In this document: positions 15,601 to 21,476 of the stretch, one piece after another
Position numbering within the stretch: position 1 is the stretch's first letter
Layout of the letters: each line of letters begins with the position of its first letter
NCBI GenBank assembly: GCA_902494535.1
Contig: CABUTO010000029.1
Span: forward strand, 1-31,261
Source of the DNA: an uncultured Collinsella sp.
GTDB lineage: Bacteria > Actinomycetota > Coriobacteriia > Coriobacteriales > Coriobacteriaceae
Reading direction: 5' to 3'
Length of the DNA: 31,261 nt
Notes under the pieces: model-generated
Told to the model about the DNA's origin: nothing
Databases searched by the model: none
The model's input: only the letters and a program-made list of their open reading frames with translations
Program-made: the position numbers and the translations under genes

Positions 15601-18126
15601 CCGGTACTCAAAGCGGGCGATGTAGGTGTGTCGCACGGTTAGATCGACATCGGCAGGGAGTGTATAGCTGGGGTCGCGGCTTACGCGCACCTCTAGCGGG
15701 GCATCCTCGGTTCCCTTGTTTTCGTACCAACCCAAGAAGCGATAGCCATCGGGCAGCTTGCCGCCATCGGACAGAGGCTTATTGTCCTTATCTCGTACCT
15801 GCACGGTATAGGAGCTCGTTCCATTCTCGCCCGGCTGCACGCCCACATGAGTATTACCCACGCCAACGCGCTGGGTCACATCACCGAGTTCATCCTGCTC
15901 ATTGCCTTCGAACACCGTCATGATGTTCGAAACATAGTCGCTGTACACGGGATAGAAATCGGTGGGGCCGACCACGGCAATCTCGCTGCCCACGGGATAG
16001 AATGCTCCCTTGTTTTTCAGATCAGCCAGCTGATCTGAGGTAATGGCAGCATAGGCGCCATTCATGCTCTTATCGGCGTTCGGCTGCGTGGTCCATCCAA
16101 TAAACGTCGCGGTAGGCGGCAAGCCGCCGCGATCCGCGGGGGCAGCCGGCGTCAAACCGACGCCATAGCGGTACCAGTCCGTGGACGGATCGTGTGCCTT
16201 GCCGTCTTTCCAATCAAGCGTCTCGCCCTTAACGTTATAGAGCAGCACCTGCGCCTCGTATGAAGCGATAAAGAGGTCATTGCCCTTGAAGCCCTCACTC
16301 TCGGCATGATCCTTGCCGTTGTCGGCAGTGTAGATAGAGGTCGCCTCGTGCTTCGTGTTGTCCTGAACGCGCTTGCCATCCCTCACAGCAGCACCATCGG
16401 TCTTGCCGTCAAACCAGCTGTTGTCTTGGCCAATGTGGTTCACACGCACATCGGGTTCGCGGAACCAACCCATAAAGCGGTAACCGTCGTTCGCCTCGCT
16501 CAGCCCCTCAGGCTTTGCAGAGGTCTCCTGCTTAAACGTTACCGACGTATCGCCTTGGGCCAAGCCCTGTGCCGTTCCGGCTAGCACGGCGCTCACCGCA
16601 AAGGTGTACGGATCGCTGGTGGACTGGTCTTTGCCCAACATGGTTGCCAGAACAGTTGCCGTGCCCGCACCGGGAAAATCAATCGTCGCCTTAACGCTCT
16701 GGCCATGCACGGGGATATTCAGCTTGTAATCCATCGCCCACTCATTGGTGTGCTGACCACCCAGAGCCTTGTCGTTATCAGTCGAGCGCTTGGTGCCGGC
16801 GCAAAAGTCATAGTCGTGCTCTTCCCACAGCTCGCGCGTGGTGTAGCGCTCGTCATCCCACGGGCCGTAGCCGTCGCCCTTGGTGGTACCGTCACCGCCA
16901 AACGAGGGGATCTTCTTTTTGGCAGGATTGCCCTGGCTATTGCCAGACAGGCTCACGCTCGGCTTAAAGTAGCACTCGGTGACCGTGGCGTCGCCCTTGT
17001 TGGCGCGCGCGGCAATACCGCCCAAGTTCACGTCGTTTTGAATAATGGGGATCACGGCGATGGGATTGTACTGACGCGAGCTCAAATCGCCGGCGAAATG
17101 GCTGCGAGTGATTTCATTACCGCTCTTAGACAAGATGCGGCCTGCAAGACCGCCCGTCCAAGCGCGCGTTACGGAGACAACGCCCACGTAAGAAGCAGCA
17201 TAGCTATAGCATTTCGCCGTTGAAAAGCAATCGATGACTTTAGCGCCTTCCGCCATGCAACCGACGAAGCCCGAAGCGTACACGTTGTTGCCGCCCAGGG
17301 CGCCGATGGCCACATCGTACTTATTGGTAACGTCGGTCATGTCCATCGAGGAGCCATCCTCGCTTCGCGTGGGCGTGACGCGGCAGTACTCGATGGTCGA
17401 GTTCTTGACGTAGCCGGCAAATGCCGCCATGTACAGGCCCTCGCCACCGATCGCCTGCACACCTGCAGTGGTGTTATGGACGGCTCGACCGCCGCGCACC
17501 TCGCAGTTGTACAGATTGCAGCCCTCCAGCTCGCCTGCGATCATGCCGCCTTCGAAGCCGGCGTTCGTGATAACGTTGAGCATGTTGTTGGCGCACGTAA
17601 CGTGCAGGGTGCTCTCCATGACCATGACGTTTTCGAAGCTGGTGTTGACGGCCTTGCCCACGATGATGCCGCCGCGGAAGTCCGCCCAGATGTTGGCGTC
17701 CTCGACAAGGAAGTTCTTGATGGTGGCGCCATCGGTCTCGGCAAAGAAGCCCGTGTCGCGCTCTGGGTCCAAGACCTTATTCTCGTAGTTCAGGCCCTTC
17801 ACGGTATGGTTTTGACCGTCAAAGACGCCCTTAAAGGGATGTTCCTTGTTGCCAAAGGAGAGGTGCTTGACCGTATCCTCAACAATGGCTTTCATATCAT
17901 CATCGTTAAGAACGATATCGTTATCGAGATAGACGCGCCACTGCGACGTGTCGCGTTGACGCGACAGCGCGACGCACGCCAGGAAGTCGTTCCTGTTTGT
18001 GATATGGAATTCGGTCTGATCCTCGGCATGCGCTGCCGCCGGCAGCGCCATAACGCAGCAAAGGGCAATCGCCGCGACGGCAATCAGCCTGTTGAGCACA
18101 CCTCGGTTCACGATCTTAATCTTCAT
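12670..18126 (-). CDS. giant secreted repeat protein with beta-helix, InlB-type repeats and a CnaB-like domain (1818 aa)
   Basis: This 1818-residue exported protein has a Sec signal peptide (residues ~1-34, ending AAAHA). Residues ~95-330 contain GLUG-like beta-helix turns (PFKGVFDGQNHTVKGLN and repeated GGIIVGKA, GGMIAGEL). From ~540 to ~1500 there are many Listeria-Bacteroides/InlB B-type repeats, recognised by GYRFMGWF (~549), GYRFLGWY (~795), GYKFLGWI (~1089), FAGWTETKP (~1303) and YDFVGWSRD (~1400). Near the end (~1670-1790) is a CnaB/SpaA-like domain (TFRFKVTKTAEG ... GIYTVEEDTNWAWRYEG). There is no LPxTG motif or terminal helix; it ends in EDKDD. It probably stays on the surface by binding partners of the TasA-type fibre. 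It starts 3 bp after the preceding gene's stop (GGAGG ~11 nt upstream). Confidence 0.87.
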   Translation of the reverse strand: MKIKIVNRGVLNRLIAVAAIALCCVMALPAAAHAEDQTEFHITNRNDFLACVALSRQRDTSQWRVYLDNDIVLNDDDMKAIVEDTVKHLSFGNKEHPFKGVFDGQNHTVKGLNYENKVLDPERDTGFFAETDGATIKNFLVEDANIWADFRGGIIVGKAVNTSFENVMVMESTLHVTCANNMLNVITNAGFEGGMIAGELEGCNLYNCEVRGGRAVHNTTAGVQAIGGEGLYMAAFAGYVKNSTIEYCRVTPTRSEDGSSMDMTDVTNKYDVAIGALGGNNVYASGFVGCMAEGAKVIDCFSTAKCYSYAASYVGVVSVTRAWTGGLAGRILSKSGNEITRSHFAGDLSSRQYNPIAVIPIIQNDVNLGGIAARANKGDATVTECYFKPSVSLSGNSQGNPAKKKIPSFGGDGTTKGDGYGPWDDERYTTRELWEEHDYDFCAGTKRSTDNDKALGGQHTNEWAMDYKLNIPVHGQSVKATIDFPGAGTATVLATMLGKDQSTSDPYTFAVSAVLAGTAQGLAQGDTSVTFKQETSAKPEGLSEANDGYRFMGWFREPDVRVNHIGQDNSWFDGKTDGAAVRDGKRVQDNTKHEATSIYTADNGKDHAESEGFKGNDLFIASYEAQVLLYNVKGETLDWKDGKAHDPSTDWYRYGVGLTPAAPADRGGLPPTATFIGWTTQPNADKSMNGAYAAITSDQLADLKNKGAFYPVGSEIAVVGPTDFYPVYSDYVSNIMTVFEGNEQDELGDVTQRVGVGNTHVGVQPGENGTSSYTVQVRDKDNKPLSDGGKLPDGYRFLGWYENKGTEDAPLEVRVSRDPSYTLPADVDLTVRHTYIARFEYRVDYYVRAYTNHEFTDSKLLCSVWNRYRTPFEENVGSTFVRENVVHWGPEHVDHGIKDRYDETCGTRFTANTLVVSPLNAYSHNVKNDTGADTLKNLYADTDFPGAATLSDTWTSASLNVTVKPVNDRYRLNFWTLERDGEYWTYVKNPIESMVRTDKKYYVRAMITTDVNFYNKGDKVVRTATRRYESNLLQAKVNGVDPTFTYYYPHVNTSVKVAEKPEDGEKGSYESPLTLEASPTDAEMAVPGYKFLGWISTAEVQQNSPVWKYIYDVAGDPYVTSDPEKAAPYLATPDSKVTQWQDAYPVYAKYDVNYTTNLHRAGFNGTSEVNVPRYDITPNLNADTDPAAATVTPDIETTVYKSGGELYKLNKVEIELPNGEVKELESDGNNSYTYPVEPGKPYTFVAYYTPIAVVYHLNDTDIDGKLAQEGNTLGSLKDGMPLPTYSVGDIDAATSAYNVFAGWTETKPAAGSGYVVWSDGLPMVDKNTVVKAPMELYPVYRPSAVKVQSNIDANLDDTDSVRSLSRTDSGDQISLEVRATAEVVDKDGTKYDFVGWSRDYEPDGKYTLLTDDEKYPLEGSEPFESVTYTAVYKVTPYKVRYHSVDGSVVFTATVDSDGERATGAGFVHNVDVPKVDESGNPVYDKNGNPEMEKKSVAYDPDAHSKIVALLDEQAASGDVRELFLEWRYVPAVGAPKSWNEFKSEPVKGDMDLYPVTYRVAANDTSDTERPVAMTAQLKWLLDPTAGNTVDNNADEAPFKACFAEPFMGTQLTVTVKRASYGPGASMAEEPVNDQYVSLYSLGSGNGSFDLANRLESKKTGEGGQAPGNAVFNFAKTHALTIVKKTTDASAMGQTFRFKVTKTAEGASPETRVAEVKVDKRQQENGETWYVGSVQFAAPTGIYTVEEDTNWAWRYEGELSTPGKAPGKSAELTISSASSAGDAVVTCVNTRAKEKWVDGGSRAKNVWENGTLRREDKDD

Positions 18127-18129
18127 GGG

Positions 18130-18777
18130 CTAGTTCGCCTCCGGCCAGCCCGCGACGTCAAGCACGTCGAGGACAGAATCGTTTGTCTGCTGGTTTTTGG
18201 CCTGCACGGCCTGAACGTCGATATCGAGTTTGAATGAGCCGCCGCGCGCGGCATCGTGGTAGTCGCCCACAAATCGCAGCGAGTCCATAAGGCTCTCCGT
18301 CATGACGCCGGGATCGAGCACACCCCCGCGTCCGGCAAGGCCGCGATAGTAAAACCACCCATCGCCACCATCGACCCACGGGGAGCCATCGCCCGCGCTC
18401 ACGTTAAAGGCGACGTTGTCCGAGGCATCCGCGGTCGAGCCGTCAGACGCCACCGACGTCATGCGCAGACGGGCGCGAACATACTCGGGCTGTGCGCCGG
18501 CATTCTCCACGCGCACGATGCGGCTAATGTCAGAGCCCGTGGCCTTGGTGTCGGGATAGTCCCCGTGCTCGTTGGCCTCAAACGGAATCTCTTCGCCTTG
18601 CTCGTTTAGGGTGTATTCGCAGACTCGTACCTTCACGCTGCCAAACGATAGGACGTTGTTCGCCGGAACCATATCAACGGTAAAAGCCAGCGTGCCGCAC
18701 AGGCACGCCAGGGCCAACAGCGCCATCGCGGCAAGCGCCAAGGTGCGTTTCTGATTGTCGGAAAGATTGTTGAGCAT
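18130..18777 (-). CDS. SipW-dependent TasA-like secreted protein (second copy)
   Basis: This 215-residue protein begins MLNNLSDNQKRTLALAAMAL and has a hydrophobic segment ending LCGTLAF, matching the GTxA(W/F) signature of SipW-cleaved signals. The mature region has NNVLSFGSVKVRVCEYTL, then RIVRVENAGAQPEYVRARLRM and WFYYRGLAGRGGVLDPG, the order of motifs in camelysin/TasA-type proteins; DPGVMTESL replaces the usual pre-strand PGE/PGD word. There is no anchor signal. The ATG at 18777 was chosen; a TTG at 18789 is also open, and neither has a strong ribosome site. Weak initiation plus the hairpin just upstream suggests lower expression than the first TasA-like gene. The giant protein gene follows 3 bp after the stop. 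Confidence 0.8.
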   Translation of the reverse strand: MLNNLSDNQKRTLALAAMALLALACLCGTLAFTVDMVPANNVLSFGSVKVRVCEYTLNEQGEEIPFEANEHGDYPDTKATGSDISRIVRVENAGAQPEYVRARLRMTSVASDGSTADASDNVAFNVSAGDGSPWVDGGDGWFYYRGLAGRGGVLDPGVMTESLMDSLRFVGDYHDAARGGSFKLDIDVQAVQAKNQQTNDSVLDVLDVAGWPEAN

Positions 18778-18806
18778 TACGTTCGCCAATCGTCGATCAA
18801 AGGGGG

Positions 18807-18857
18807 ACCGAGATCCCGACCCGAAAATGGGGATGGGGAGCGGGCCGGGATCTCGGT
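18807..18857 (-). terminator. hairpin between the first and second TasA-like genes (possible partial terminator)
   Basis: ACCGAGATCCCG (18807-18818) and CGGGATCTCGGT (18846-18857) are perfect 12-bp inverted repeats with a 27-nt G/C-rich loop. On the minus strand the stem is followed by CCCCCTTTGATC, a poor U-run. It sits 12 bp past the stop of the first TasA-like gene. It is better read as a leaky terminator or 3'-end stabiliser that sets subunit ratios than as the operon end. Confidence 0.6.
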
Positions 18858-18869
18858 GGGGGGATGGGA

Positions 18870-19559
18870 TTACTTCAGGCCGTTAGCCCAATCCGTGGCA
18901 GCAGTCAAGGCAGACGCAGACGAACCCTCAGCGGTATTGTCTGCTGCGTAAATGAAGCAGTTGACATCCATCGTGGCAGGATTGGCGAAATCCTTTTGCT
19001 CGGTGTCCTTGGGCGTAGTCACCTGGCTGAACAGCTCGCCAGTCCACTTATCCTCAGTCTTGCTGGCAATAAGCGGGGTAGCCTCGTTTCCTTCGCCAAC
19101 ATAAACGAAAAGGCCACCGAGATAATGAGTCGGCTCGCCCTCAACGGCGGTCGCATCAACGGCCTTCCAGCCAGAGTTAATGGTGAAGTAAGTCGTCTTG
19201 GAATCAACGGTCCCGGCAGGCGCCGTCTTGTTGTTCACGAAAACGTACACATATGCATCCTCGGATCCCTTGCCGATACCGACATTAGGATTCTTGGGTA
19301 CAGACACGCCAGGGGCGAGCTTAGAGTCCTTAACCCATTTGGTCTCGGTCAGGTTGCCGTTGACCTTAGTGTTATCATCCGGAAGCGGCTGATTCGGATG
19401 GTCGGGATCGGTAGTGGGCTTGTTGATGCCCGCAGTGGTGAAGTTGTTGGTCAGGCTCGACTGCGCCGTCAGCCAGGCGTAGGTGCCCACGCCGGCAGCC
19501 AGTACCAGCAGCAGCAAGGCGGCAATGATGCCGTAGCGCTTTTTCCTCTTGTTCTCCAT
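18870..19559 (-). CDS. SipW-dependent TasA-like secreted protein (first copy, likely major subunit)
   Basis: This 229-residue protein begins MENKRKKRYGIIAALLLL, followed by VLAAGVGTYAWLTAQSSL. The GTYAW ending marks a SipW-type signal, and the mature protein would start near the TAQSS stretch, as in TasA. Mature motifs include LTNNFTTAGINKPTT, EDAYVYVFVNNKTAP and WLGGLFVYVGEG-like strands. There is no LPxTG motif. The in-frame upstream extension (to 19772) lies inside the signal peptidase gene and has no ribosome site, whereas the ATG at 19559 has AAAGGA 8 nt before it. It directly follows the signal peptidase gene (71-bp gap with a hairpin) and is followed by another hairpin, an arrangement typical of an abundant structural subunit. 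The fibre role is inferred from family. Confidence 0.83.
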   Translation of the reverse strand: MENKRKKRYGIIAALLLLVLAAGVGTYAWLTAQSSLTNNFTTAGINKPTTDPDHPNQPLPDDNTKVNGNLTETKWVKDSKLAPGVSVPKNPNVGIGKGSEDAYVYVFVNNKTAPAGTVDSKTTYFTINSGWKAVDATAVEGEPTHYLGGLFVYVGEGNEATPLIASKTEDKWTGELFSQVTTPKDTEQKDFANPATMDVNCFIYAADNTAEGSSASALTAATDWANGLK

Positions 19560-19589
19560 CGTTCTCTTCCTTTCGAGAATCGTTTTCCC

Positions 19590-19613
19590 CGGCAACGGCC
19601 CTTGCCGTTGCCG
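19590..19613 (-). promoter_or_regulatory. intercistronic hairpin between sipW and the first TasA-like gene
   Basis: CGGCAACGG (19590-19598) and CCGTTGCCG (19605-19613) form a perfect 9-bp stem with a 6-nt loop, ~31 bp upstream of the TasA-like start. No U-run follows on the minus strand. It could block 3'-to-5' decay or be an RNA processing site that separates peptidase and substrate expression. Confidence 0.55.
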
Positions 19614-19630
19614 ACACCTCTCCCCTGCCG

Positions 19631-20188
19631 CTATGGACGCCGCCCCCTCGCATGCGCGCGAGCATGCTTGTCCGCAGGCTCGTCGGAAACCATCCGATCG
19701 AGCACTATCGACGCCGCGACCAGCAGCGCCAGAACGGCCACCACAACAAGCAAACCGGGCATCGTCGTGCAATATGCGTTAACGAAGCCCAGGTAAGGGA
19801 CACAAAAAGAAACGACGCCGATCACGCGTGAAAAAAGCGTCTGCTCGGCGTCGTGCACGATGGTTCCATCTGCATTTTTGTTTGCGATTCCCTGCGTGCT
19901 GATCGTCTGCGCCACAGGGTCGACCTCGTACACCTGGTGGGTCACTACGGCGCCGTCCGACCGGTAAAAAGTTGCATTGTCGCCCACGGCGATATTCGTT
20001 GGGTCAACCTGGTGAACAAACACCATGGAGCCGACGGGAAGCTCGGGTTCCATAGATCCCGAGAGCACGGCAAAGGGCATGTAACCAAATGCGCGGGGAG
20101 CAAAAGAAACAACGGCAAGGGCTATGACAAGCGCAAGCGCCATGCCACTAAGAAGTGAAATAAATCGTCTGAATCCGCGCGTTGCCAA
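19631..20188 (-). CDS. sipW: SipW-type signal peptidase I
   Basis: This 185-residue membrane protease is of the ER/SipW type. It has an N-terminal helix (ISLLSGMALALVIALAVVSF), then the box LSGSMEPELPVGS with the serine nucleophile at Ser45. The second box, GAVVTHQVYEV, supplies His84 in place of the lysine used by ordinary bacterial enzymes. A C-terminal helix (LLVVVAVLALLVAASIVL) and a basic tail complete it. These peptidases process TasA-like fibre proteins, three of which are encoded just downstream. No ATG is available upstream; TTG at 20188 is the likely start, with a GGGGATGA-like site ~10-15 nt before it, and starting at the internal Met16 would spoil the first helix. It is the first gene of the operon; the upstream ~340 bp is AT-rich and contains the poly-G tract. 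Confidence 0.87.
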   Translation of the reverse strand: MATRGFRRFISLLSGMALALVIALAVVSFAPRAFGYMPFAVLSGSMEPELPVGSMVFVHQVDPTNIAVGDNATFYRSDGAVVTHQVYEVDPVAQTISTQGIANKNADGTIVHDAEQTLFSRVIGVVSFCVPYLGFVNAYCTTMPGLLVVVAVLALLVAASIVLDRMVSDEPADKHARAHARGRRP

Positions 20189-20530
20189 CGTGATTATTTC
20201 ATCCCCATCGAGGCTATATTCGATCCCATCAAGGATTAGCCACTTTTCTAAGACGTTTAATAGATGAGTTCGAAAAAGCCAATCTGAAATCTATTTCTAA
20301 CAATCACCGTAGCTGCTTCCGCGTTTTTATCAACGTCTTTCCGCCAAATGCTACTATTTTTGCCGTAAGTGGTTATTTGTCCCCACACTTGTCTGCTTTA
20401 TCCAACAACTGCGGCTAACCCCTACACAACTTTTCAATAGAGGGTCTGATATTTTGTACGGCTCAGATATCGTACCCCCCCCCCCCACATTAAATATATA
20501 CTGCATTTAGTATCGTTTATTTTCAACCCC
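20189..20530 (-). promoter_or_regulatory. AT-rich leader/promoter region of the sipW-tasA operon with a 12-bp G tract
   Basis: On the minus strand this gene-free stretch is far more AT-rich than its surroundings. A run of 12 G (C on the plus strand, 20475-20486) separates TATATATTTAATGT from TACGATATCTGAGCCGTAC. TATATT and TACGAT, or TTTAAT and GATATC, stand 18 and 17 bp apart across the tract, so it could be the spacer of a promoter. GTACG/CGTAC arms also flank a 10-nt loop next to it (20465-20475 area). No other clear promoter was found before sipW. Confidence 0.5.
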
Positions 20531-20581
20531 CTTATTCATGCCTCTACGGCTACCCCGCGTAGCTCTTAGCCCATACCTTCT

Positions 20582-20627
20582 GGAAACCGTGTCCATCCGG
20601 AAAGCCCGTCCCACTCTGAATACATCC
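20582..20627. repeat. solitary remnant of the 61-bp repeat
   Basis: TCCGGAAAGCCCGTCCCACT and the words around it (CCATCC before, ATACATCC after) match the last unit of the right array at 11095-11127. A second, degraded GGAAACCGTGTCCA box starts at 20582. It lies between the poly-G region and the flavodoxin-like gene. The stretch 20628-20698 holds nothing recognisable. Confidence 0.6.
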
Positions 20628-20698
20628 AGCGAACGCATGCGAGCGTGTTGTCCAGAACGGTCTCGTCATCGGGGTGATGGAAAATGTCACCACAAACG

Positions 20699-20728
20699 CT
20701 TGCCACGGTTGCGCCCACAAGTGGCAAG
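20699..20728. repeat. small hairpin beyond the flavodoxin terminator
   Basis: CTTGCCAC (20699-20706) and GTGGCAAG (20721-20728) pair perfectly around a 14-nt loop. It follows the terminator of the flavodoxin-like gene on the minus strand. Function unknown. Confidence 0.4.
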
Positions 20729-20730
20729 AA

Positions 20731-20753
20731 AAAAGCCTCGAGAGTTTCGAGGC
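20731..20753 (-). terminator. intrinsic terminator of the flavodoxin-like gene
   Basis: On the minus strand GCCTCGA, a 5-nt loop and TCGAGGC are followed by TTTTTTC. It lies 45 bp past the stop of the flavodoxin-like gene. Confidence 0.85.
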
Positions 20754-20797
20754 TTTCACATTTGTATTGTTTTGCACGAAGGACCGCGAGCAGAGAG

Positions 20798-21349
20798 CTA
20801 CTCCCCCAGCACGGCCTTTTTGGCGGCTGCAGCCATGTTGTCCAGATCTTCCTTGGTGGGGTGATCCTTTGCGGCGACCCAGTTGTCGAGCAGCAACTTA
20901 GCGCGGGCGTTATCGGGATCTTGCTCGAGCATAGCCTCGTAGCGCTGCTTGACCGCAGGGCCCATCTTGCCCTGGCACATCGCCCAGCCTACAAGCTCGG
21001 CATCATTGGCCAAATTTGAAGTCACGCGATCGATAATCTGCCTAAAGTACTCCTCGCTAGCGCCAAAACCGCAGGTGCCAAACAGGAAGACGCGCTTGCC
21101 GTGCAAGGCGGAGAGCAACGCCGCGACCGAAGGCGTGCACGCGCCCTTGTCGCACCAAAAACCGACGAGCACCGTGTCGGCCGCGCAGGCGCCCTGCGCC
21201 TCGAGCGCAACCTGATCTGCATCCGCATCGTCGCTCAACGCCGCGGCATGGACAAACTCAACACCCGCAGCCTGCAGCGTGCGCTTGATCGCACCCGAAA
21301 CCATCCTGGTATTACCGCTCTTGCTGTTAACCACCAAAGAGCACGTCAT
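20798..21349 (-). CDS. flavodoxin-family protein
   Basis: This ~183-residue cytoplasmic protein begins TCSLVVNSKSGNTRMVSGAI. SKSGNT is the phosphate-binding loop for FMN that opens a flavodoxin fold. DTVLVGFWCDKGACTPSVA and GKRVFLFGTCGFGASEEYF follow as the second and third loops. The FWCDKG word and the length fit the Flavodoxin_3-type proteins rather than classic short-chain flavodoxin. The last ~40 residues (EQDPDNARAKLLLDNWVAAKDHPTKEDLDNM) form a helical tail. Some gut bacteria use such a protein (BilS) with a bilirubin reductase, but no reductase is nearby, so that name is not applied. Start choice is between ATG 21349 and GTG 21355, both behind GAGG. It is transcribed alone with its own terminator. 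Confidence 0.8.
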   Translation of the reverse strand: MTCSLVVNSKSGNTRMVSGAIKRTLQAAGVEFVHAAALSDDADADQVALEAQGACAADTVLVGFWCDKGACTPSVAALLSALHGKRVFLFGTCGFGASEEYFRQIIDRVTSNLANDAELVGWAMCQGKMGPAVKQRYEAMLEQDPDNARAKLLLDNWVAAKDHPTKEDLDNMAAAAKKAVLGE

Positions 21350-21476
21350 AGTCACGTTGCCTCGTATCCCCCAAAACTAAAGCCACTAATGCAATTTATT
21401 AGATGAATATCTTAGTACTAACGTGACAGATGTAAACCACCGTCTGTCGATTGATTAATTTGCCCCACGACCATGC

